From: Streptomyces sp. S3(2020)
GTDB taxonomy: Bacteria; Actinomycetota; Actinomycetes; Streptomycetales; Streptomycetaceae
Assembly: GCF_013044505.1 (NCBI RefSeq)
Contig: NZ_JABERD010000027.1
Span: forward strand, 1-64,000
Length of the DNA stretch: 64,000 nucleotides
Reading direction: 5' to 3'
Part shown: in pieces, positions 12,430-20,116 of the stretch
Layout of the letters: the number at the start of each line of letters is the position of its first letter
How positions within the stretch are numbered: the first letter of the stretch is position 1
Translations under genes and position numbers: made by a program
Notes under the pieces: generated by a model
Database searches by the model: none
What the model was told of the DNA's origin: nothing
The model's input: only the letters and a program-made list of their open reading frames with translations

Positions 12430-14252
12430 TCGACGGGACAGGGTCGCGCGACGCCCGTGCGAGCACAGCACGGCCGGACGAGGAGCCCACGTCCGCCTCC
12501 GTCGACGTCCCCGTGCCCGCCTCCGTCGACACCCCTGTGCCCGACTCCGTCGACGCCTCGGCGTTCCCCTCCGTCGACGACCTCGAACGCCGCTTCGGCG
12601 ATCCCTGGGACCCGGACAACCCGACGGGCCATGCCGCGGTGCTGGCGGCCGACGAGGCGGGCGAGATGCTCGCCGCGGGCGAACGGCTGCTGGACGACTA
12701 CCGGTTGAACGCCGAATTCGTCCCGCCCGAGCTGGGCGGGCGGCTGACCCGGCTCGACCGGCTCATCGAGGTGCTGCGGGTGGTCTTCCGGCACGACCCC
12801 TGCCTGGGCCTGGGATACGGAGCGAGCAGCCTCATCCCCGCGGTCAACGTCTGGGCCGCGGGCGACGCACGGCAGCGCCACAGGATGGCCGAGGTCCTGC
12901 TGACGGGTGGCCGAGCCGCCTCCGGCTACCACGAACTGGCGCACGGCAACGATGTCGCCCGGGCCGAGTTCTCGGCACTGCCGGGCGACGACGGGCGGCT
13001 ACGGCTCGACGGGCGCAAGGAAGTGATCGCCAACGCCGAACGCGCCGAGGCCATGGTGCTCTTCGCGCGCACGTCGGCCGCTCCGGGCAGCCGGAGCCAC
13101 TCGCAGCTCTTCGTGGAGATGGCGGACCTGCCCGACGGCACGCCGCTCCACCTGCCGCGCTTCCACAGCGCGGGGATGCGCGGGGTCCAGCTCGGCGGGC
13201 TGGAGTTCCGGGACTGCCCGATCCCGGCGGACGCGGTGCTGGGCGCGCCCGGGCTCGGCATGGAGACGGCCCTGCGCTCCTTCCAGATCACCCGCACCGC
13301 GCTTCCGGCGATGACCGTGGGCATCCTGGAGACCGGCCTAGACGTCGCCGCCCGGTTCGCCGACGAGCGCGTCCTGTACGGGCGGCCGCTGGCCGGGATG
13401 CCGCACATCGGCTCGATCCTCGCCGACGCCTTCACCGACCTGCTGATCTGCGACTGCCTGGCCACCGTGACCGCGCGCTCGGTGCATCTGATCCCCGGCG
13501 AGACCAGCCTGTACGCCTCGGCCGCCAAGTACTTCGTGACCACCCTCCTCATGGACGCCATGGACGCGCTGTCCCGGGTGCTGGGCGCCCAGTTCTACAT
13601 CCGCGACGGCCGCTACGGGATCTTCCAGAAGCACCTGCGCGACCTGGCGCCCGCGGGCTTCGGCCACACCGCGCGCGTGGCCTGTCTCAGCACGGTGCTG
13701 CCGCAACTCCCTCGGCTGGCCCGCAAGGGATGGCTGGACGACACCCAGCCGCCCGCCGGGGTGTTCCACCTCGGCGCGGACCTGCCGCCACTGCCCTTCG
13801 AGCGGCTGTCGATCAGCTCGGGCGGCCGGGACAGCCTCAGCGCCTCGCTCTCGGCGGCCCTCGCCTCCCCCGAACTGGACGGCGAGCTACGCCGGTTGGT
13901 CCTCGTCATCGCGGCCGGACAGGACGACGTACGACGCGAATGCGCCGCACTGCCCCCCGGGGACCTCACCGTCGCCGCCCGGCCCGAGGCGCTGCGGCCG
14001 GCGGCGCGGTACGCCGCGGTGCTCGCCGCGACCGCCTGCGTGAATGTCTGGCTCCACAACCAGGGGCGGCAGGACGCGTTCCTCAGCGATCCCCGCTGGG
14101 TTGTCGCGGCGCTGGGCCGGATCGCCGAACGGCTGGGCCGCGACCCCGGTCAGCGGCCCCGGCACATCACCGAACGGCTGTCGGCGGAGGTCCTCTCCCG
14201 GCACCGGGACCGCCGCGGACTCGGCCTGTCGAACCGGCGTCCGCCCGGATAG
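12426..14252 (+). CDS. Acyl-CoA dehydrogenase-like protein lacking the catalytic Glu
   Basis: Second long ACAD homologue, 608 residues, starting at GTG 12426 (GTGA overlap). Residues about 20-50 are a low-complexity leader made of an eight-residue SVD-containing repeat. ACAD features follow: GYHELAHGNDVAR, DGRKEVIANAERAE, and the helical C-terminal domain with YGRPLAGMPHIG. Where partner ACADs carry the catalytic acid before GT or GST, this one reads GFGHTARV (near residue 412), so no acidic base is visible. It may be a non-catalytic subunit of a heteromeric dehydrogenase with the preceding gene product, or may use another base. Both inferences need structural support. Confidence 0.82.
   Translation: MIDGTGSRDARASTARPDEEPTSASVDVPVPASVDTPVPDSVDASAFPSVDDLERRFGDPWDPDNPTGHAAVLAADEAGEMLAAGERLLDDYRLNAEFVPPELGGRLTRLDRLIEVLRVVFRHDPCLGLGYGASSLIPAVNVWAAGDARQRHRMAEVLLTGGRAASGYHELAHGNDVARAEFSALPGDDGRLRLDGRKEVIANAERAEAMVLFARTSAAPGSRSHSQLFVEMADLPDGTPLHLPRFHSAGMRGVQLGGLEFRDCPIPADAVLGAPGLGMETALRSFQITRTALPAMTVGILETGLDVAARFADERVLYGRPLAGMPHIGSILADAFTDLLICDCLATVTARSVHLIPGETSLYASAAKYFVTTLLMDAMDALSRVLGAQFYIRDGRYGIFQKHLRDLAPAGFGHTARVACLSTVLPQLPRLARKGWLDDTQPPAGVFHLGADLPPLPFERLSISSGGRDSLSASLSAALASPELDGELRRLVLVIAAGQDDVRRECAALPPGDLTVAARPEALRPAARYAAVLAATACVNVWLHNQGRQDAFLSDPRWVVAALGRIAERLGRDPGQRPRHITERLSAEVLSRHRDRRGLGLSNRRPPG
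12498..12572 (+). repeat. 24-bp tandem repeat in ACAD N-terminal leader
   Basis: Three imperfect 24-bp units (12498-12521, 12522-12545, 12546-12569) and the start of a fourth. Each begins TCCGTCGAC and encodes an eight-residue unit starting Ser-Val-Asp. They form a flexible linker before the ACAD domain. Confidence 0.8.
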
Positions 14253-14307
14253 CGCCGCGCCCTCGACGACATGGAGAGCCACCGCCGTTGACCACAAGGA
14301 GATTGCG

Positions 14308-14604
14308 ATGAACAGCCCCGAATCGGCCCCGTCGACCGCGTCGGACACCGATCTGCGGAGTTGGCTGCGCACGCGGGTCGCCCACTACGTGCAACTCGAC
14401 GTCGCCGACATCGACACCACCGTCACGCTGACGACCTACGGCCTCGACTCGGTCTACGCGCTGACCCTCTGCGGCGACCTGGAGGACCACCTCGGGCTGG
14501 TCCTGGAGCCGACCGTGGCCTGGGACCACCCGACGATCGACGCCCTGACGCGCCACCTGGAGGAAACGCTCGCCCAGGTGTCCCCGGCGGGGGAGAACCG
14601 ATGA
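14308..14604 (+). CDS. Acyl carrier protein (ACP 1)
   Basis: Free-standing 98-residue carrier protein. The phosphopantetheine motif is YGLDSV (Ser near residue 49), followed by a typical helix III region ending in HPTIDALTRHLEE. ATG 14308 is preceded by AAGGAG about seven bases upstream, which outweighs the longer open frame. It sits directly after the ACADs and its stop overlaps the KAS III start (ATGA). It is the likeliest carrier for the fatty acyl chain activated by the operon's FAAL and desaturated by the ACADs. Activation would be by the Sfp-type transferase at 21303. Confidence 0.92.
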   Translation: MNSPESAPSTASDTDLRSWLRTRVAHYVQLDVADIDTTVTLTTYGLDSVYALTLCGDLEDHLGLVLEPTVAWDHPTIDALTRHLEETLAQVSPAGENR

Positions 14605-15533
14605 CGTCGCTGGAGGAGGTGGCGGCCCACCTGCCCTCGCAGCGTGTACCCATCGACGAGCTGGGCGAGGAACTGGCCATCAGCGAGGCGCAGATGAGGG
14701 TGTACCGGCGCTACCACGGCCTGGTGGAGATCCGCCGCGAGCCCGATGGCACGCTCATCGATCTGCTGCTGGCCGCCGCGGGCAAGCTCGAAGGACTGCG
14801 CGGCAGGGAGGAGCAGGTGCGGTACGTGATCCAGGCGCGGACCATGCCGATCGCCGTCCCCCATCCGATCAACCCCGTGCACGAGGTGTGTGACACGCTC
14901 GGACTCGGGCACGCCACGGCGTTCGCGGTGACCCACCACGCCTGTGCCTCGGGGCTGTTGGCGGTGGACCTGGCCGGCAAGCTGCTGGCGAGCGACGGCG
15001 ACCGGGACGCGCTGGCGCTGGTCCTCACCGGCGAGAAGACCTTCACGCCGGCCGCACAGGTGGTGCCGGGCTCGTCCATCAACGGCGAGGGCGCGGCCGC
15101 GGTGCTCGTCGGGACCCGTGACGACCGTGACCGGATGCTGAGCTATGCCGCCCGTACCCACGGCCGTTTCTACGACTGCCTGTCGCTCACCCACGAACTG
15201 TCCGTCGAGTACCAGCGGATCTACACCGACGCGCTGGCCGAGGTCATGCTGGCGGCGGTCGGAAAGGCGGGGCTGGAGCTGGGCGACCTCGCCATGATCT
15301 TCCCGCACAACGTCAGCCGCCTGTCGTGGACGCGGCTCGCCAAGCATCTCGGGCTTCCGCTGGAGCGTTTCTTCCTGGACAACGTGCCGCTCACCGGGCA
15401 CTGCTTCGCCGCGGATCCCTTCCTCAACTACCGGGCGGGCCTCGACCTCGGCCTGCTGCGCCCGGGGGACCGCTATCTGCTGGCCACGGTCGGTCTCGGC
15501 TCGACCTTCTCGGCGATGCTCTTCGAGCACTGA
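14601..15533 (+). CDS. KAS III-like ketoacyl synthase/acyltransferase with altered triad
   Basis: 310-residue thiolase-fold enzyme of the FabH/KAS III type. The nucleophile Cys is in THHACASGLL (near residue 116) and the catalytic His in FPHNVSRL (near residue 235). In FabH the third residue is Asn in a GNTSA motif; here the aligned segment reads LTGHCFAADP, so His appears to replace Asn. Altered triads are known in KAS III relatives that transfer acyl groups to O or N rather than condense with malonyl-ACP, for example CerJ with Asp. It could join the fatty acyl group on ACP 1 with the amino-acyl group on ACP 2, or extend one of them. The start is fixed by the ATGA overlap with ACP 1. Confidence 0.82.
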   Translation: MTSLEEVAAHLPSQRVPIDELGEELAISEAQMRVYRRYHGLVEIRREPDGTLIDLLLAAAGKLEGLRGREEQVRYVIQARTMPIAVPHPINPVHEVCDTLGLGHATAFAVTHHACASGLLAVDLAGKLLASDGDRDALALVLTGEKTFTPAAQVVPGSSINGEGAAAVLVGTRDDRDRMLSYAARTHGRFYDCLSLTHELSVEYQRIYTDALAEVMLAAVGKAGLELGDLAMIFPHNVSRLSWTRLAKHLGLPLERFFLDNVPLTGHCFAADPFLNYRAGLDLGLLRPGDRYLLATVGLGSTFSAMLFEH

Positions 15534-15547
15534 AACAAGGGGGCGAG

Positions 15548-16945
15548 ATGATCGGGACTTTCACCGGCCGCCTGAAAACGGCCCTGACCGGGACCTCCGA
15601 CGCGGAGTTGGTGTTCCTCGGCAACTTCGAGGTCGAGGACCAGTGGGCCCGCGGCGAGACGGGGCTGCCGAGGCTCGGGTTCGGCTCGGGCAATGTCATT
15701 GTCAACCGGATGGACGAGTTCGCGCTGCTGCTCGCGGGCAAGGGCGACCACGTCGTACTGAAGGGCGAACCCGACACCGACTACCTGAGCCATCTCGAAG
15801 AGCTCGGTCTCGACCTGCCGCGCATCCTCGTGGTGGAGCGTCAGGACCCGCGCGCCACCGTCACCCAGGACGCGCTGGAGGACCGGTCGGTGCTGTGCGA
15901 GCTGGGCAGGCTCGGGGCTCGCGGAGGTGTGGTCTGCGCGCACGGGATCAGCGAGCTGGAGGAGCGGCTGGCCGAACGGGCCGGGATCCCGCTGGCTGCC
16001 CCGCCGGCCGCGATCTGCAAGGCGGTCAACAGCAAGATCTACAGCAGGCGGCTGGCCGACGAACTGGGTATCCGGCAGTCCCGGGGCTGGACCTGCGCGA
16101 GCCTGGCCGAACTCGACGCGGCGGTCGAGGCCGCCCGCGCGCTGCTCGCCGACGGCCGCCGGGTCGTCCTCAAGGACGCCTTCGGCGTCTCGGGCAAGGG
16201 CATCGAGGTGGTCGAGGACGAACGCCGCCTGGACCGGCTGCACCGCATGATCCACAGCCGGGCGCGGAAGGCCGGGACCGACCGGGTCGGCCTGGTGGTG
16301 GAGGAGTGGGTGGCCAAACGCGCCGACCTCAACTACCAGTTCACCGTCGGCCGGGACGCTCGTGTGCACTTCGACTTCGTCAAGGAGGCCCTCACCGAGG
16401 GCGGCGTCCACCTGGGCCACCGGATCCCGGCGCGGCTCACCGAGCGGCAGACCGCCGAACTGACGGACACCTCCGCACGGCTGGGCGGGCGGCTGGCCGG
16501 CGAAGGCTACTTCGGAGTCGTCGGCGTCGACGCGATGATCGATCCCGACGGCGGCCTCTACCCGATCGTCGAGATCAACGCCCGCCACAACATGTCCACG
16601 TACCAGGCATCGCTCCAGGAAGCCTTCATCGGGTCGGGCAGCACGGCGCTGGTGCGCAGATACCCCGTGCGGCTCGGCGCACCGCTGCCGTTCGGGACGC
16701 TCCACCGAGCCATGGCGGACCTGCTGTTCGACCCCGCCCGGGGTACCGGGCTGCTGATCAACAACTACGCCACCGTCAACGCGGCCGCGCCGCCCGGAGA
16801 ACGGGCCCCGGGGACGGGCTTCGACGGGCGTCTGCACGGGGTGGTCGTCGCCGACTCCGCGGGCCGGACGGCGGCACTGGACGACGAGATCGGCCGCAGG
16901 CTGGCCGCCGTCGCGGAGAGCACCAGGGGAGAGGGACGAGGATGA
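15548..16945 (+). CDS. ATP-grasp ligase (BtrJ/PGM1-like), amino acid-ACP ligase
   Basis: 465-residue ATP-grasp enzyme. It has an N-terminal pre-ATP-grasp segment (LGNFEVEDQWARG), a lysine-containing nucleotide-binding strand (VVLKDAFGVSGKGIEVV), the EEWV adenine-side motif and metal-binding acidic residues near GVDAMI and PIVEINARHNMS. In butirosin synthesis BtrJ is the ATP-grasp enzyme that joins L-glutamate to the ACP BtrI; the neighbouring decarboxylase and ACP here reproduce the BtrI/J/K set. The inferred role is to ligate an amino acid side-chain carboxylate to ACP 2 (18255). The stop overlaps the decarboxylase start (ATGA). Substrate identity cannot be read from sequence. Confidence 0.78.
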   Translation: MIGTFTGRLKTALTGTSDAELVFLGNFEVEDQWARGETGLPRLGFGSGNVIVNRMDEFALLLAGKGDHVVLKGEPDTDYLSHLEELGLDLPRILVVERQDPRATVTQDALEDRSVLCELGRLGARGGVVCAHGISELEERLAERAGIPLAAPPAAICKAVNSKIYSRRLADELGIRQSRGWTCASLAELDAAVEAARALLADGRRVVLKDAFGVSGKGIEVVEDERRLDRLHRMIHSRARKAGTDRVGLVVEEWVAKRADLNYQFTVGRDARVHFDFVKEALTEGGVHLGHRIPARLTERQTAELTDTSARLGGRLAGEGYFGVVGVDAMIDPDGGLYPIVEINARHNMSTYQASLQEAFIGSGSTALVRRYPVRLGAPLPFGTLHRAMADLLFDPARGTGLLINNYATVNAAAPPGERAPGTGFDGRLHGVVVADSAGRTAALDDEIGRRLAAVAESTRGEGRG

Positions 16946-18228
16946 CACGCGAGTTCCAGGTGCAGGGCGTGCCGGTGTCCGAACTGAACCGGCGGTACGG
17001 CACCCCGTTGTTCGTCTACGACGGGGATGTGCTGCGGGATCGGTTCCAGGGGCTGCGCGACCGGCTGCACCCGGCCATGGAGATCTTCTACTCGCTCAAG
17101 GCCAACCCGAACATCTCGGTCTGCGCCCTGCTGCACTCGCTCGGCGCGCGGGCCGAGGTCTCGTCACTGGTGGAACTGACGACCGCGCTCCGAGCCGGCG
17201 TACCCCCGGAACAGATCATCTTCCTCGGCCCGGGCAAGAGCCGGCAGGAGCTGGCCGCCTGCCTGGACACCGGGATCCACGCCGTCGTGTGCGAATCCCT
17301 TCCCGAGGTGGCGCTGGTGGACGAACTGGCCCGGGAGCGGGGGGTGCGGGCGCCGGTCGCGCTGCGTGTCAACCCGCGCTTCGCGGTCAAGCGGTCCGGC
17401 CTCGCGATGGGCGGCAAGCCGCGCCAGTTCGGCATCGACGAGGAGGAGTTGTTCGCCCAGACCGACCTGGCGCGGCGGTTCCCGGACGTCGACCTGATGG
17501 GCGTGCAGGTGTACATGGGCACCCGGATCCTCAGCGAGGACGTCATCGTCGAGAACACCACCCGCATCCTCGATCTCGCCGAACGGCTGACGACGGCGTT
17601 CCACCTCGACCTGCGCATGGTCGACGTGGGCGGCGGTCTGGGCGTCGCCTACTTCGACGGCGAGAGCGACCTGGACGCCAAGGTGCTCACCGACAGGCTC
17701 AACCCCGTCATCGAGGACTTCACGACCCGGCACCCCGGCACCAGGATGATCATGGAGCTGGGCCGCTACCTCACCGCCGACTCCGGCACCTATGTGATGG
17801 CCGTCCGCTACACCAAGACCTCGATGGGCGAGCGCTTCGCGGTCGCCGACGGCGGCACCCACCACCACATGGCGGCCGTGGGCATCGGCTCGTTCGTCAA
17901 ACGCAATTTCCCCATGGCGGTGCTCAACCGGCTCGACGAGCCGCCGACCGAGGAGTGGAACGTCACCGGGCCGCTCTGCACCCCGGGCGACACGATCGGC
18001 AAGAAGGTCCCGCTGCCGCCGGTGCGGCCCGGCGACCTCATCGGCGTGCACCGCTCCGGGGCCTACGGTCCGACCGCCTCGCCGGGGCTGTTCCTCAGCC
18101 ACGGCTACCCGGCCGAGGTGCTGGTGCACGAGGGCCGGTGCCATCTGGTCCGCGAACGGGACAGCCCCGACGACCTGCTGCGGCGACAGCGGCTCTACGA
18201 CCCGGCCGCGCACGACATATCCCACTGA
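16942..18228 (+). CDS. PLP-dependent fold-III decarboxylase (BtrK/diaminopimelate decarboxylase-like)
   Basis: 428-residue alanine-racemase-fold decarboxylase. The PLP lysine is in YSLKANPN (near residue 53), the phosphate-binding glycine loop in VDVGGGLG, with ELGRYL following; the C-terminal active-site Cys and Asp are in LCTPGD, and the last Tyr region is GAYGPT. Such enzymes act on diaminopimelate, ornithine/lysine or, in BtrK, on gamma-glutamyl-ACP. Coupling to an ATP-grasp ligase and an ACP favours BtrK chemistry, giving 4-aminobutyryl-ACP from glutamyl-ACP. A housekeeping LysA role is unlikely in this setting. ATG 16942 overlaps the ligase stop. Confidence 0.85.
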   Translation: MTREFQVQGVPVSELNRRYGTPLFVYDGDVLRDRFQGLRDRLHPAMEIFYSLKANPNISVCALLHSLGARAEVSSLVELTTALRAGVPPEQIIFLGPGKSRQELAACLDTGIHAVVCESLPEVALVDELARERGVRAPVALRVNPRFAVKRSGLAMGGKPRQFGIDEEELFAQTDLARRFPDVDLMGVQVYMGTRILSEDVIVENTTRILDLAERLTTAFHLDLRMVDVGGGLGVAYFDGESDLDAKVLTDRLNPVIEDFTTRHPGTRMIMELGRYLTADSGTYVMAVRYTKTSMGERFAVADGGTHHHMAAVGIGSFVKRNFPMAVLNRLDEPPTEEWNVTGPLCTPGDTIGKKVPLPPVRPGDLIGVHRSGAYGPTASPGLFLSHGYPAEVLVHEGRCHLVRERDSPDDLLRRQRLYDPAAHDISH

Positions 18229-18254
18229 ACCCCCAGGTACACGAGAGGTGAACG

Positions 18255-18551
18255 ATGGAGCACACCGCACCGGAAGCCGACACCGCCGACCTGTACGGCC
18301 GGGCCGTCGCCACGATCGCCGACTCGCTCGCCAAGGCGATGCAGGTCGACGCCGCCACCATCACGGAGAACAGCCGGTTGTTCGACGAACTCGGCCTGGA
18401 CTCCACGACCGTGCTCGGACTGCTGATGACGATCGAGGAAGAACTCGGGATCGAGTTCGACACCGACGACCTCGAACAGCGCCACTTCGAGAGCGTGGGG
18501 ACGCTCGCCGCACTCGTCCGGGAGCAGGACGCCGAGCAGGCAGGGGCCTGA
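18255..18551 (+). CDS. Acyl carrier protein (ACP 2, BtrI-like)
   Basis: 98-residue carrier protein with the motif LGLDSTTV (Ser near residue 50). It is acidic, with an EEELGIEFDTDDLE helix. Its position immediately after the ligase and decarboxylase makes it the likely carrier for the amino-acyl group, as BtrI is for BtrJ/BtrK. ATG 18255 follows a GAGAGGTG ribosome-binding site. A clearly different sequence from ACP 1 suggests dedicated partners. Confidence 0.92.
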   Translation: MEHTAPEADTADLYGRAVATIADSLAKAMQVDAATITENSRLFDELGLDSTTVLGLLMTIEEELGIEFDTDDLEQRHFESVGTLAALVREQDAEQAGA

Positions 18552-18557
18552 GCGCCG

Positions 18558-19466
18558 ATGTACCTCACCACGTCTCCCGGCTCGGCCGACGCAGCGGCGC
18601 CCGCCCGGCGGCCGCCGCTGCGCCTGTCGCACCTGGTCAGCCGGACCTTCTCCGGGGGCAGACCCTTCCTGCCCGATCCGCTGGAGCCGAGCCTGAGCCG
18701 GCTCCAGGCCGACCTCGTGCGCCCGTACCCGGTGGAGTACCGCCCGGAGCTTCTCGAGCGGGGCGAGCGCAACACCTTCATCGAGATGACCCAGCGACTG
18801 CTCACGGACCTGCCCCCGCTGGAGGAGCCCGTGGACCTGGTGCTCGTGGCCAACACCGCCCCGGACGCCGATCCCCGCCGCTCCCCGTCCTGCTATCTGG
18901 CCGATGTACTGCCCGGCGACCCGCTGGCCTTCAACCTCTCCGACCAGGGGACCGCCATCGGGTTCACGGCCCTGCGTCTCGTCTCGGAGTACGCCGCCGC
19001 GGACGCCTTCCGACGCGCCCTGGTCGTCCTGCTCGATCAGCGGACCTTCCTCTTCGACACCGCGGGGGCACGTGACGTGCCCCGGCAGGACCGCGCGGTG
19101 GCGCTGCTCTTCGGTCCGGAGGGCCGGGCGGGCGAACCGGTCACGCGGCAACTCGCCGACGTGGCACCGGACGAGGTCCGGGCGACCCTCGACGCGGTGC
19201 TGAACGGGCCGGACGGCGGCGGTGCCGGCCTGCCCGTCACCCTCATCACCGGCCAGGGCCTCGACATCGACGCCGAACGGTTCGGTCCGGGAATCGACGT
19301 GCGTCCCGCGCCGCCTGGCCTTCCGTGCACCGGCCCCTGGTCGGCCCTGGCCGAGGTGCTCCCCGAATGCGCGGCAAGCGGGCCCCGCCGCATGGTCGTA
19401 GCCGAATACGACAGCACTCTGCGGTACCTGAGCACGACCACGTTGGATCTTGAGGAGGGGACATGA
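18558..19466 (+). CDS. Degenerate KAS III/thiolase-like protein without catalytic Cys
   Basis: 302 residues, not recognised with certainty. The stretch DLVLVANTAPDADPR, then FNLSDQGTAIGFTALRLVSEY, then RALVVLLDQRTFLFD follows the pattern of the N-terminal half of KAS III enzymes, in which an Ala-Cys-Ser-Gly-Phe nucleophile segment sits between two such strands. Here that segment is GTAIGF, with no Cys. The C-terminal part (VTLITGQGLDID onward) could be the second half-domain. It may be a structural partner of the KAS III-like enzyme or a carrier-protein adaptor. It lies seven bases after ACP 2 and overlaps the next gene by ATGA, so it is firmly in the operon. Confidence 0.6.
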   Translation: MYLTTSPGSADAAAPARRPPLRLSHLVSRTFSGGRPFLPDPLEPSLSRLQADLVRPYPVEYRPELLERGERNTFIEMTQRLLTDLPPLEEPVDLVLVANTAPDADPRRSPSCYLADVLPGDPLAFNLSDQGTAIGFTALRLVSEYAAADAFRRALVVLLDQRTFLFDTAGARDVPRQDRAVALLFGPEGRAGEPVTRQLADVAPDEVRATLDAVLNGPDGGGAGLPVTLITGQGLDIDAERFGPGIDVRPAPPGLPCTGPWSALAEVLPECAASGPRRMVVAEYDSTLRYLSTTTLDLEEGT

Positions 19467-20116
19467 CCGGCCGTCGCACGGTCGCCACCGACGAATGGAT
19501 CCGGTACCGGCGCACCGCCCGCCACGACGGCCTCGTCCCGGCGCTGGCCCTGCTGTGCGAGACCGTCTGCGACGGGGCGCCGCCACGCGGCCCGGGTGGG
19601 CACGTGGTGGCGCCCGCCGGCGTCGCCGGTGCCGACGCGGGGGACGTCCTGGCGACCATGACGGTGGAGGGCGGCGTCGTCGTCGCGTCGCGATGCCGGG
19701 CCGAACCACCGAGCGGGTCCAGGACCCCTTGGGCGGCATGGGCGTTGGGCGTGACCTGTCTGCGCTTCGGCCTCTCGGAGCGGCTGCTGGACGCCGTGCT
19801 CGCCCATCTCGGCGGCCGTACCGTCGGCGACGCGAAGCTGCTCCACCAGCAGATGGTCAAGGGCGGTGTCGCGGAGGTGGTGATCGAACAGCTGGAGATC
19901 GGGACCATGCTGGCCGACGCCACGCCGGGCGACCTCGACGACGGCGTCCTGGCCGGTCTGAACACCCAGATCACCGAGACCGACCGGATGCTGCTGCGAC
20001 TGCTCGGCGCCATGAGCTTCCTGGCGGACGGGCCCGGACAGGTCGCCCGGGTGTCCGAGCTGATCACCGACGTCTACTTCGGCCCGGCCCGCGCTGAGCA
20101 CGGGGGAGCGGCATGA
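19463..20116 (+). CDS. ACAD-like C-terminal-domain protein (partial ACAD fold)
   Basis: 217-residue protein. The segment from about residue 90 (WALGVTCLRFGLSERLLDAV, then GDAKLLHQQMVKGGVAEVVIE, then ITETDRMLLRLLGAMSFLA) resembles the C-terminal helical domain of acyl-CoA dehydrogenases. The N-terminal and beta domains are missing and no EGT acid is visible. GC3 bias and ATGA overlaps on both sides indicate a maintained gene, not decay. It probably works as a small partner of a dehydrogenase in this operon. The ACAD relation is inferred from pattern, not from an alignment. Confidence 0.55.
   Translation: MTGRRTVATDEWIRYRRTARHDGLVPALALLCETVCDGAPPRGPGGHVVAPAGVAGADAGDVLATMTVEGGVVVASRCRAEPPSGSRTPWAAWALGVTCLRFGLSERLLDAVLAHLGGRTVGDAKLLHQQMVKGGVAEVVIEQLEIGTMLADATPGDLDDGVLAGLNTQITETDRMLLRLLGAMSFLADGPGQVARVSELITDVYFGPARAEHGGAA

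Noticed and set aside
12230..14311. 693-codon open frame overlapping ACAD 2
   Set aside because: Arg-rich shadow; the 12426-14252 frame has ACAD motifs.
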